The notes: generated by a model from the letters alone, not told the origin. Positions 1 to 6,627 are shown, counted from the stretch's first letter. The stretch: 7,101 nt of DNA from Candidatus Rifleibacteriota bacterium (GCA_017526725.1 JAFXRA010000150.1:1-7101); one strand, 5' to 3'. Numbers and translations are program-made.

Positions 1-894
1 GTTACAAATTATTCTTGTTCTCAAGCCTTTATCAATAAACTCAGGAACATTGCCAAAAGCGTCTTGTCCAATTGTTCCTATTGGTTTAGAGGGCTTGGTT
101 TCAGCTTCTATAACTTCTGCCTTAAGAATAAAAGTATCTTGACGAGTGCCAGGCCATGGGCTCCTGTCAATAACATTTCTTCCAAGCATTATTGCTTCAC
201 CGATTCTATAAAGATTGATACCACCCGGTAACCTACCAGAGGCCAGAATTGGCAATCCAGAACTATTACCGCCGCATACGACTGAAAGAGGTAATTCTGT
301 TGAACGTCTGCAGGCAGAAACTGTATCCATCAAAAGGCGCATATTTTCAGGTGTTGGAATTACGCCTCCGTAACAAGCTAGATTTGTTCCTAATCCTATT
401 ACTTCAATACCAGGAACAGAAGCAGCAGCTTTAACCAGTTTTGGAGCCTTGTCGGGCCATGTTCCTTCTCTCAAATCTCCTACATCAATCATTATTATTA
501 CACGATGAACGTGATTTTGAGCGACAGCAGCACGCCCCAGAGCTTCAATTGTTTCGATGGAAGAATTCAAACTTATATCAGCAGCTTCAACTGTTTCTGC
601 AGCCCTAGAAGGAGTTGGCAGTCTAAGCAGCATAAATGGGCCCTTCAAACCGCCATCTCGAAGTTTATAAAGGTTTTCTATTCTTGAGTCAGCAAGCATA
701 TCAGCTCCGCCAGCCTGCATAGCCTTGGCAACTTCAATATTTGCACCGACAACTTTTGTTACGCAAGCCACGGAAACATGAGCATCATGACACTGTTTAA
801 CAATAAATTCGGTATTCTGCTTAACCCTTTCAGGGTAAATCTCTAAGCGTGGAGTTGGGTCACAGACCTTTCTAAATTGAGAATAATTTATCAT
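1..894 (-). CDS. orr: Ornithine racemase-like PLP enzyme (alanine racemase N-terminal fold), 3' end cut by the window edge
   Basis: I translated this by hand from ATG at 894-892: 298 codons stay open to the left edge with no stop, so the C-terminus is missing (the family is usually about 350 residues). It is a fold-type III PLP racemase, expected to interconvert L- and D-ornithine in the cytoplasm. Visible motifs are VACVTKVVG near residues 42-50, with Lys47 the likely Schiff-base lysine, LADSRIENL (67-75), MLLRLP, MIDVGDLREG, GTNLACYGG, VCGGNSSGL, YRIGEAIMLGR and PIGTIGQDAFGN. These match my memory of the ornithine racemase subfamily better than biosynthetic alanine racemase. The start overlaps the 3' end of the GlmL-like gene by 23 bases and has its own GGAG site. 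The reactivase-then-racemase order fits an ornithine fermentation cluster. Exact substrate is inferred; a related racemase of another basic amino acid is possible. Confidence 0.85.
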   Translation of the reverse strand, partial: MINYSQFRKVCDPTPRLEIYPERVKQNTEFIVKQCHDAHVSVACVTKVVGANIEVAKAMQAGGADMLADSRIENLYKLRDGGLKGPFMLLRLPTPSRAAETVEAADISLNSSIETIEALGRAAVAQNHVHRVIIMIDVGDLREGTWPDKAPKLVKAAASVPGIEVIGLGTNLACYGGVIPTPENMRLLMDTVSACRRSTELPLSVVCGGNSSGLPILASGRLPGGINLYRIGEAIMLGRNVIDRSPWPGTRQDTFILKAEVIEAETKPSKPIGTIGQDAFGNVPEFIDKGLRTRIICN

Positions 895-2224
895 GTTTTT
901 CACTCCAGCTTTTAAATGTATTTTTAACTAATTCAGGATAATCAACACTCATGGTTCCTAATGCAGAAAATAAATAATCAGAATCTATAAGAATCTGTGC
1001 CGTCTTGGGAGGCATTAAGTATTTTCCGACTCCTGTACAAATAGACTCTAGAATTTTACGCCCTCCCTCAACTCTTGTCAAGGCACCGCCTGTTCCTATT
1101 ACATACTTGACAGCAGAGAGGTCTTTACCTTTTATTACCTGCCTGCGCCCTACTGGTGTAAATATTTCTGAAACAACTGCAGCATGACGTCTAACGCCAA
1201 TTTCTACAGCTTTTCGACAGAGCCAGCTAGTCATTTCTTTTTCTGAATCTGAGGAAGGAATGGCCTTAACTTCATCTGCTTTATCCTGCCTACTTGCTTC
1301 TTCTGAAATCTCTATTATATTAGCAGCATTTACAAAAACACCTAAATCCCCTTCAACAGAGCGTTTAGAATGAGGTTCGGGGTCAGTGAGTTTGTCTGCG
1401 AACTCTTTGCTGCCGTCTGTAACGGAATGAACATCTGTTGTAGCTCCACCAACATCAATAACGACTACATCCCCAAGAGTTTCAGCAAATATTTCAGTAG
1501 CCCTTAAAACTGCTGCAGGCGTAGGAATAATTGTATGATTAGAAATAGCTTTCAGGCGTTCCATACCAGGTGCATGAATTATATGCTTTGAGAAAAGATC
1601 TTGCATTTTTCTTCTCAAAGGCTCAACATTCAACTGGTCTACATCAGGGAAAACATTTGGAACTACAGCTATTTCAACACCAGTTCTATGGAAAATTGTT
1701 TCAACACCACGTTTCAATGCTGAATTACCAGCATAAACGACTGGTGCACCAATATCCATAGCAGCAAGCTTCATTGCATTGCCCAATACTATTTCTTTTG
1801 CTCCAAAATCAACACCCCCGGCCAAAACTATCATATTAGGCTGAAGTTCTTCGATTTCGTCTATATCATATTCGCTTAATTCGCCAGCAGTAATTTTCTT
1901 TATAATGGCACCTGCTCCAAGACTAGCTTCTTTTGCTGCTCTCGCAGTCATATTATAAGTCAGCCCGTGTACAGTAACACGCAGCCCACCAGCAGCCGAA
2001 CTATTAGCAAAAACTTCACAAGTATCGGTTCCGTATGAACTGCGTTTTTCTAAATCATCAACAGCAGCAAAAATTCCTATACCTACATTTCCCTTAGAAA
2101 CAGAAGTAGGAGCGAACCCTTGGGCAACATGTTCAAGAGAGTTGTCAGCAGTTTTCATAAAGCCGTTTGCTTTAGTTATTGTGCTGCCAACCTCTAGAGT
2201 TAAGAAATTAAGCTGCTTTGGCAT
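872..2224 (-). CDS. glmL: GlmL/MutL-family protein, probable reactivase for a B12-dependent aminomutase
   Basis: This 450-residue protein has an actin/Hsp70-like ATPase (ASKHA) layout. An N-terminal phosphate loop reads EVGSTITK (11-18), a second reads VIDVGGATTD (255-264), and the adenosine-motif Gly stretch is VIGTGGALTR (375-384). NSSAAGGL (74-81) is also typical of the GlmL/MutL family. Members occur beside glutamate mutase (glmS-glmL-glmE) and ornithine aminomutase genes. They are thought to act as ATP-driven chaperones that exchange damaged cobalamin in the mutase; that role is family inference. The start lies 9 bases after the GH13-like stop, behind two in-frame TAA codons, and has no convincing GGAG site, so it probably depends on coupling to the gene upstream. 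It overlaps the racemase gene by 23 bases. A companion mutase is not visible in the window. Length is near the short end for the family, with all ATPase motifs present. Confidence 0.9.
   Translation of the reverse strand: MPKQLNFLTLEVGSTITKANGFMKTADNSLEHVAQGFAPTSVSKGNVGIGIFAAVDDLEKRSSYGTDTCEVFANSSAAGGLRVTVHGLTYNMTARAAKEASLGAGAIIKKITAGELSEYDIDEIEELQPNMIVLAGGVDFGAKEIVLGNAMKLAAMDIGAPVVYAGNSALKRGVETIFHRTGVEIAVVPNVFPDVDQLNVEPLRRKMQDLFSKHIIHAPGMERLKAISNHTIIPTPAAVLRATEIFAETLGDVVVIDVGGATTDVHSVTDGSKEFADKLTDPEPHSKRSVEGDLGVFVNAANIIEISEEASRQDKADEVKAIPSSDSEKEMTSWLCRKAVEIGVRRHAAVVSEIFTPVGRRQVIKGKDLSAVKYVIGTGGALTRVEGGRKILESICTGVGKYLMPPKTAQILIDSDYLFSALGTMSVDYPELVKNTFKSWSEKHDKLFSI
903..906 (-). promoter_or_regulatory. 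Shine-Dalgarno GGAG for the racemase gene, inside the upstream gene
   Basis: On the minus strand GGAG lies 8 bases before the ATG at 894-892, within the last codons of the GlmL-like gene. It decides the racemase start and makes translation of the two genes closely linked. Confidence 0.7.
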
Positions 2225-2233
2225 ATAGCTTTA

Positions 2234-4282
2234 TTACCAGGCAAAGAAGCAGCACTGACCTGCTTTAAGGCTATATTTAAGTTTATTGTTTTCAACTTTG
2301 AAAGTAACATGACCATCTGAGAGTCTGTCACTAAGACCTTTAATACCGTCTGGATTACACCAACTGATGTCTATTTCGCCTTCGTAGTCATTCTGTAAAT
2401 CTCTGTTAAAGAGAACCATAACACGCTTGTTGTCATTGCCTCTTATGAATGCGATAACATCAGAATAGCCTGTCATAAATGATGCGAAAGTATCAACGCT
2501 TGTTGGTTTAACGCATTCTGCATATTCTTCACGAAGAGCAAGGACTTTCTTAACAAAGTCATACATTTCGTGCTTACCGTCCCAGTCGTATCCAACCAAA
2601 TCAAAGAGAGCAAGCTTTTTGCCTTTTAATGATTCTAATAATTCATTAGAGAAATCAAGACCAGTGTTTACAGGCATTGATTCGCCAAGTTCCTGACCGG
2701 CATGAATAAAAGGAACAACATGAGGAAGCATTGTATTTACCAGGAAAGCGTATTTTGCATATGCAACTCCGCCTTCTCTGCCACAGGCTCTTGGAGTATT
2801 GTGATTTTCAACAGCGCCGAAGAAGCTTAATGGAACGCCCTTCTTACCGATATGTTCAAGCATATTATACATTCCGTCTCTACGATATTCAACCCACCAG
2901 CAGTAACCAACAACAGCATTGTAACCTGCGTCGACACTAGCCTGACCAATTTCAAAATTTTCAGAAAGGAAACAGAAATTGGGGTCTACAGTTCTAGCTT
3001 TGCCAATAAGCTGCTGCATCAGAGAAACTGGAACAGCATGGCCCATATCAATCATTACGCCGTCAATACCATATTTGGTCTGATAAGTAGGAATCAAGTC
3101 TATGATAGCATCCCAAAGAGGCTGATTGGCAAGTTCTGGTCTGGCAAGCTTGTTGTCATACATTCTGATTGTGTTATATGCAATATAGTTGAATTCAGGT
3201 TTTACAGGATTTTCATCCTTATACATCTTGAAGTATGTAACATCACCCCACGGCGGCTGATTATCATCCGGTGGCCAGTCTGCAAAAGCGCCAGGAACTC
3301 TGACTTTGCACTTATCGCCTGTAATCGGGTCTGTTCCATTACCTTCATACTGCCCCTTATTATTTAACTTAACTTCACCAGCTTTTGGTGCAATTTTAAA
3401 GAAGTTAACGTAATTCTGATGAGGAGCCGGCAAATCATTGAAATCATGAGCTTCTACTTTAGCCTTAATAACCTTCAATTCTTCTTCTGTGAAAATTGGG
3501 TTGCCATAAGTAGCTTCACACTTTGCTATGTCTGTTTCACCGGGAGTTCTATCTTGAATCTTAGCATCAAGCCAATAGAACCAATCTGGGTGTTCAGCTA
3601 TCCAGTCAGCATCTTTACTGGCTGTTCTGAAAACAAATTCACAGATTACTCTGATGCCTAACATATGAGCAGCCTGCATGAAAGCTCTGAATTGATCTTC
3701 TGCAGACATTTCAACCATCGGGTCTGCCAAAGTTTCTTCTAACTTATATGGGTTTTTGATGCCATAAGGAGAACCAAGTTCTCCCTTATTTCCATCATGA
3801 CCAATAGAAGTTATTGGAAGCAGATGGATTGTAGTGCAGCCTAAGGCCTTAATGTAACCAAGCATTGCAATAGCTTTAAGGAATGTGCCGGATTCTCTGA
3901 TTCCATCCTGGTTCAGAGTGAGGTCTACCATGCTTCCACCGAGTTTGTTATCGCCATTATGGTCATAAGCCGTGGTCAATCTGACAAACATATTGTAAAT
4001 AGCCTGATTATTAATCCAGCTACCGCCTTCACCGCCTTCAATCTGACCATTAAGGGAACGGAAAGGATCGATTCCTTCTACTTTATTCTTTTCAATTGCT
4101 TCAATATGCTTTAAATAGAATTCTGCAGGATTAACAGAAACTGGCTTTTTGCCGTCAACGGGTTCTTTACCAACTTCAACCCATAATGATGGAACATAAT
4201 ATTTATGTTTAAAGGGTTTGTCTGCAAGCTTTTTGAGCTTTGTCTTCAATGATTCTAGTGGATTTGCCATATGTTCGGACAT
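2234..4282 (-). CDS. Divergent GH13 alpha-amylase-fold protein, GlgE-like, with altered catalytic motifs
   Basis: This is a 682-residue cytoplasmic protein (no signal peptide) with a GH13 (beta/alpha)8 barrel. Barrel landmarks are IHLLPI (152-157), SPYGIKNPYKLEETLADP (171-188), region I ICEFVF (213-218), region II GIDGVMIDMGH (405-415), region III FLSENFE (438-444), region IV VENHNTPR (491-498) and PFIHAGQELGE (524-534). A long insert (about 220-400) separates the third and fourth strands, and a beta-rich C-terminal part (about 600-682) resembles the usual domain C. EFVFRTASKDADWIAEHPDW recalls the corresponding GlgE segment. Asp412 (nucleophile) and Glu441 (acid/base) are present, but the invariant Arg is Met410 and the third catalytic Asp appears as Asn495. 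It may therefore be a transferase with unusual chemistry, a binding protein or an inactive homologue. It is the first gene of the operon, with a strong GGAGG ribosome site and its own promoter. Fold is confident; activity is unknown. Confidence 0.85.
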   Translation of the reverse strand: MSEHMANPLESLKTKLKKLADKPFKHKYYVPSLWVEVGKEPVDGKKPVSVNPAEFYLKHIEAIEKNKVEGIDPFRSLNGQIEGGEGGSWINNQAIYNMFVRLTTAYDHNGDNKLGGSMVDLTLNQDGIRESGTFLKAIAMLGYIKALGCTTIHLLPITSIGHDGNKGELGSPYGIKNPYKLEETLADPMVEMSAEDQFRAFMQAAHMLGIRVICEFVFRTASKDADWIAEHPDWFYWLDAKIQDRTPGETDIAKCEATYGNPIFTEEELKVIKAKVEAHDFNDLPAPHQNYVNFFKIAPKAGEVKLNNKGQYEGNGTDPITGDKCKVRVPGAFADWPPDDNQPPWGDVTYFKMYKDENPVKPEFNYIAYNTIRMYDNKLARPELANQPLWDAIIDLIPTYQTKYGIDGVMIDMGHAVPVSLMQQLIGKARTVDPNFCFLSENFEIGQASVDAGYNAVVGYCWWVEYRRDGMYNMLEHIGKKGVPLSFFGAVENHNTPRACGREGGVAYAKYAFLVNTMLPHVVPFIHAGQELGESMPVNTGLDFSNELLESLKGKKLALFDLVGYDWDGKHEMYDFVKKVLALREEYAECVKPTSVDTFASFMTGYSDVIAFIRGNDNKRVMVLFNRDLQNDYEGEIDISWCNPDGIKGLSDRLSDGHVTFKVENNKLKYSLKAGQCCFFAW

Positions 4283-4288
4283 TTATCT

Positions 4289-4293
4289 CCTCC
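4289..4293 (-). promoter_or_regulatory. Shine-Dalgarno GGAGG of the GH13-like gene
   Basis: GGAGG sits 6 bases before the ATG at 4282-4280. This favours that start over a second in-frame ATG four codons later at 4270-4268. Confidence 0.75.
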
Positions 4294-4310
4294 GATAATT
4301 TGATTGGCTT

Positions 4311-4339
4311 ATTCTAGCATAATTTAAAATAAACAACAA
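4311..4339 (-). promoter_or_regulatory. Sigma-70-type extended -10 promoter of the GH13/GlmL/racemase operon
   Basis: Reading the minus strand, TTGTTG (4339-4334) is followed after 17 bases by TAGAAT (4316-4311). The -10 is preceded by TG plus one base (TGCTAGAAT), an extended -10 that can compensate for the poor -35. The leader before the GH13-like ATG would be only about 20-25 bases. No riboswitch could fit in it. Confidence 0.6.
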
Positions 4340-4390
4340 GAGACTAAGCCTTGACAATCATAGTAGAAATACTTGTAAATATTGTTGTTT
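4331..4390. repeat. 9-bp inverted repeat spanning the divergent promoters
   Basis: AAACAACAA (4331-4339) and its exact reverse complement TTGTTGTTT (4382-4390) are 42 bases apart. The left arm covers the -35 of the minus-strand promoter and the right arm falls near the predicted start of the plus-strand transcript. It could be a shared operator, but the arms are of low complexity and chance is possible. Confidence 0.3.
4351..4379 (+). promoter_or_regulatory. Candidate promoter of the nucleosidase-like gene
   Basis: A perfect -35 hexamer TTGACA (4351-4356) is followed after 17 bases by TGTAAA (4374-4379), a 4-of-6 match to the -10 consensus. The transcript would start near 4386, about 50 bases before the ATG. 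It is back to back with the operon promoter, the two -35 boxes being only 11 bases apart. Confidence 0.5.
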
Positions 4391-4436
4391 GCAGTTATTG
4401 TTATTAATGGCAAATCTTTAAGAAAAGTGAAAAGCT

Positions 4437-5045
4437 ATGAAACTATATCTGATACCCTTTAATGCAGAAGCTAAAGTTCTAACAGCAATTCTTCCAAATT
4501 GCAGAAAAGCCCCTAACTCATCATTTACAAACCGTTGGGAATACAAAGGCGGAGAAGTTATCAGCTGGAATGAAGTTGGAACTAAAGCTATATACGAAGT
4601 GATTAAAAAAATCGGAGATTTTGAAAAGTATTCTTCAGTAATTCTATTCGGCTCGGCAGGATCCCTGGCGCCAGATTTGCAATTGGGCGAAATCTTTTGC
4701 TGTACAACAATAAAAGACTTAAATGATAATACATGGCAAATGCCAAGTCTAAAAGGTTTTAAGACAAACTCTATTTTAACAACACCAGAACTGATTTTTG
4801 ACAATAATAAAAGAAAAGAATATCACGAAAAATACAACTGTAACTTAGTTGAGATGGAAGCCTCAATATTTGCAGAATTAAGCAATAAAGGTTTTTTTAA
4901 AAAAGCAGAAACCTATATAATACGTTTTCTTAGTGACAATTACGAAGTTTTACCACCGCTTGCCCCAGGGAAAAATTCATATACCGAAAGTTTTTCTAAA
5001 ACTGTAAACAAAGAAATAGCAAAATACAGAAAAATATTAATCTAA
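4437..5045 (+). CDS. Small purine nucleoside phosphorylase/nucleosidase-fold protein (MTA/SAH nucleosidase-like)
   Basis: This 202-residue cytoplasmic protein carries the signatures of the PNP_UDP_1 family. There is an N-terminal strand ending in an acidic position (PFNAEAK, Glu11), a Gly-rich turn VILFGSAGSL (68-77), LGEIF (83-87), the nucleoside-binding stretch NLVEMEAS (136-143, with Glu139 and Glu141), and FLSDN (164-168), in which Asp167 matches the catalytic Asp of MTA/SAH nucleosidases. The likely reaction is cleavage of an N-glycosidic bond of a purine nucleoside such as methylthioadenosine, S-adenosylhomocysteine or futalosine. It is shorter than the usual 230 or so residues, with a compact middle. 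It stands alone, divergent from the amylase operon and ending at a hairpin terminator. No strong GGAG precedes the ATG; an A-rich AAGAAAAG stretch is all that is seen. Family is fairly sure; substrate is not. Confidence 0.8.
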   Translation: MKLYLIPFNAEAKVLTAILPNCRKAPNSSFTNRWEYKGGEVISWNEVGTKAIYEVIKKIGDFEKYSSVILFGSAGSLAPDLQLGEIFCCTTIKDLNDNTWQMPSLKGFKTNSILTTPELIFDNNKRKEYHEKYNCNLVEMEASIFAELSNKGFFKKAETYIIRFLSDNYEVLPPLAPGKNSYTESFSKTVNKEIAKYRKILI

Positions 5046-5050
5046 AACAA

Positions 5051-5076
5051 AAAGAAGCACATTACTGTGCTTCTTT
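5051..5076. terminator. Bidirectional rho-independent terminator between convergent genes
   Basis: AAAGAAGCAC (5051-5060) pairs perfectly with GTGCTTCTTT (5067-5076) around a 6-base loop. It ends the plus-strand nucleosidase-like gene 5 bases after its stop. On the minus strand, where a T-rich tract follows the stem, it ends the ferredoxin gene. The minus-strand version looks stronger. Confidence 0.85.
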
Positions 5077-5098
5077 ATATTAGTTTACTAACTAATTA

Positions 5099-5269
5099 TT
5101 AGAGGCTGAGAGCTTCTACTGGGCAACCAGCAGCGCAAGCGCCACATTCAATGCAACCGTCGCCTTTGTAAGCACATTTGCCGTCTTTCATTTCAAGAGC
5201 TTCAACTGGGCAAGTACCAGTGCAAGCGCCACAACCAATGCATTTTTCTGAATCAACTTTGATAGCCAT
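5099..5269 (-). CDS. 2[4Fe-4S] ferredoxin, clostridial type, 56 residues
   Basis: I translated this by hand from ATG at 5269-5267 to TAA at 5101-5099. It has two near-identical cluster motifs: CIGCGACTGTCP (Cys10, 13, 16, 20) and CIECGACAAGCP (Cys39, 42, 45, 49), both followed by VEAL. This is the classic two-fold duplicated ferredoxin of anaerobes, a soluble low-potential electron carrier used for example with pyruvate:ferredoxin oxidoreductase and hydrogenases. The length is typical (about 55 residues). A ninth cysteine, Cys32, lies between the motifs and is not needed for the two clusters. AAGGAG lies 9 bases before the ATG, a clear ribosome site. The gene is monocistronic, convergent with the nucleosidase-like gene and sharing its terminator. 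Which oxidoreductase it serves cannot be told from the window. Confidence 0.95.
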   Translation of the reverse strand: MAIKVDSEKCIGCGACTGTCPVEALEMKDGKCAYKGDGCIECGACAAGCPVEALSL

Positions 5270-5303
5270 ATAAATTTTCTCCTTAATCGGCTTTCACCGA
5301 ACT

Positions 5304-5309
5304 ATTATC
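5304..5309 (-). promoter_or_regulatory. Possible -10 element of the ferredoxin gene
   Basis: GATAAT on the minus strand lies 34 bases before the ferredoxin ATG. At 17-base spacing the -35 position reads TTATTA, a poor match, so this is only a candidate. Confidence 0.3.
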
Positions 5310-5336
5310 TTTTTTAAGTTTTGGTATAATAACTCA

Positions 5337-5363
5337 AAATTTTTAATTTGTAAATAAAAATTT
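5337..5363. terminator. Weak A/T-only hairpin at the end of the secreted-protein gene
   Basis: AAATTTTTA (5337-5345) is the exact reverse complement of TAAAAATTT (5355-5363), with a 9-base loop. It overlaps the TAA of the minus-strand gene. With no G-C pairs the stem is weak, so some read-through into the ferredoxin gene 92 bases further on is possible. Confidence 0.3.
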
Positions 5364-6489
5364 ACAGATTATCAATTAAATCATTTAGCTGTTCTTTTCG
5401 TTCATCTTCACTCATTTCATCAGCTTGTCTAGATAGAGCTTCTTCGCTGTATTCATCTTCTTCATCAGATTCATTTCTTTCTTCATCAGAAGTTTCTGCA
5501 CCATCTGAATCATCTAATTTTTCAGACTCATCAGAACTGTCATCTGATGGATTAGAATTAAAAGCGCTGTCTTCATCTTCTGTTTCTTCAGAATCTGAAT
5601 TTTCTAAGTCTCTGTTAAGATTAAAGGCACTTTTCTTTTCTTTATCTTTAGCAGCTTCATCTTCTTTTTCTAATTTTGCAACAGTTCTTTCTATAGAAGA
5701 AAGCTGACTCTTAGCAGAACTAATTTCTTCTTTTTTTGCAAGCAAATCATTTTTCAAACGTCTTCTACGTCTTTCGTAGAGTTCATCTTTTAATGTATAC
5801 CAAAGTCTGTCTGCTTTATCGTAGCTTTCTTGCAATTCTTTAAGTTCATCTTCAAGCTGAGGAATCTTATTCTGTAAACTTTCTCTTTCAGAATAAGCAT
5901 CATTCAATTTCTCAGCTCTCGCTGTAGCCTTTGAGCTTTCTTCAGCGAAATCATCAATTTTCTCCATTTCAGCCCAAGTCTTAACACGTTCATCTCTTTG
6001 TTCTTCAGCCATTGTTGAATCATAAGCTGACTGTGCTTCAGCAACGCTTCTCAAACGCTCTATCAGATTATTGGTTCTTTCTTTAACACCTTCATCGTCA
6101 ACTAATTGAACTATTTTTTCATAATAAGTAATAGCTGTTTTATTATCAGAATAACCAACAGAAGCTAAGAAACCGCAAACTTCAAGAAGTTTTACATCTT
6201 CAGGAGATTCTTCTAATTTAGCAACAGAATCTTTATATGAAGCTTCAATTAAACCGTCATCATCAAAAGCAAGAATTGTACGATCTTTCCTTAAAGCTTT
6301 AACATAAGAATTAATTGCTTCTTTTAGTTTTCCTTTTTTCTTAAGCCCAATAGCATCATCGTAAAGCATCTTAGCTTCTTCGCTGACGGTGGTGCCTTCC
6401 TGAGCAAAAACAGGACTTTTATTAGTAAAAGAAGGGCTAAATATTGTAAGAGCAGCTAACAAAACTGCATAGCTACGAAAGTTTCGCAT
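5362..6489 (-). CDS. Secreted TPR/coiled-coil protein with an acidic low-complexity tail, function unknown
   Basis: I do not recognise this 375-residue protein. Residues 1-30 look like a Sec signal peptide: basic start MRNFR, hydrophobic YAVLLAALTIF, and probable cleavage after VFA at residue 29. TPR-like helices follow: AKMLYDDAIGLKKKGKLKEA with AINSYVKAL (about 39-66), and a second pair around 101-130 (AITYYEKIVQL). Residues about 145-280 are charged and helical, a probable coiled coil, including LQNKIPQLEDELKELQESYD and a run of five arginines (240-244). From about 290 to the end the chain is rich in Asp, Glu and Ser with almost no hydrophobic residues, and SAFN occurs twice (287-290, 308-311). 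It has a single cysteine, Cys105. An AAAGG ribosome site lies 7 bases before the ATG. The architecture suggests a periplasmic or surface scaffold, perhaps cation-binding through the tail; this is inference. It is a lone gene with its own promoter. Confidence 0.85.
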   Translation of the reverse strand: MRNFRSYAVLLAALTIFSPSFTNKSPVFAQEGTTVSEEAKMLYDDAIGLKKKGKLKEAINSYVKALRKDRTILAFDDDGLIEASYKDSVAKLEESPEDVKLLEVCGFLASVGYSDNKTAITYYEKIVQLVDDEGVKERTNNLIERLRSVAEAQSAYDSTMAEEQRDERVKTWAEMEKIDDFAEESSKATARAEKLNDAYSERESLQNKIPQLEDELKELQESYDKADRLWYTLKDELYERRRRRLKNDLLAKKEEISSAKSQLSSIERTVAKLEKEDEAAKDKEKKSAFNLNRDLENSDSEETEDEDSAFNSNPSDDSSDESEKLDDSDGAETSDEERNESDEEDEYSEEALSRQADEMSEDERKEQLNDLIDNL

Positions 6490-6520
6490 TTTATATACCT
6501 TTATCTTGCAAGATTAATAA

Positions 6521-6549
6521 ATTCTAACACTAAATTATTTATTTAACAA
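6521..6549 (-). promoter_or_regulatory. Extended -10 promoter of the secreted-protein gene
   Basis: On the minus strand TTGTTA (6549-6544) is followed after exactly 17 bases by TAGAAT (6526-6521), preceded by TG plus one base (TGTTAGAAT). The layout is almost the same as that of the amylase operon promoter. The leader is about 25-30 bases. Confidence 0.6.
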
Positions 6550-6587
6550 GTGATTAGAGACAAGAGTTTACAACAAATGAGAACTTT

Positions 6588-6601
6588 TTTGTTATAACAA
6601 A
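6588..6601. promoter_or_regulatory. 14-bp perfect palindrome, possible operator
   Basis: TTTGTTATAACAAA equals its own reverse complement. It lies 38 bases upstream of the -35 of the secreted-protein promoter. Flanking AACT (6582-6585) and AGTT (6601-6604) extend the symmetry imperfectly. It could be a regulator binding site or a short hairpin; no regulator gene is nearby. Confidence 0.35.
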
Positions 6602-6627
6602 GTTAGACGAGGCTAAGACCTATTTAT

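Noticed and set aside
249..687. Two short plus-strand open frames (249-434, 505-687)
   Set aside because: They lie antisense to the racemase gene, whose translation carries clear family motifs; they show no recognisable protein.
1005..1761. Plus-strand open frames at 1005-1187 and 1570-1761
   Set aside because: They are antisense to the GlmL-like gene and low in recognisable protein features.
2731..3661. Plus-strand open frames at 2731-2940, 2852-3367 and 3419-3661
   Set aside because: They are antisense to the intact GH13-like gene; the longest (171 codons) has no ribosome site or domain and overlaps its neighbour in another frame.
2234..4282. GH13-like gene as a pseudogene
   Set aside because: The frame is uninterrupted over 682 codons with normal composition, barrel landmarks, a strong ribosome site and a promoter; only specific catalytic positions differ.
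4418..4804. Minus-strand 128-codon open frame
   Set aside because: It is antisense to the nucleosidase-like gene, which has family motifs, a promoter and a terminator on the other strand.
5325..5330. Perfect TATAAT on the plus strand
   Set aside because: There is no suitable -35 at 16-18 bases and no plus-strand gene downstream; it lies in generally A/T-rich DNA.
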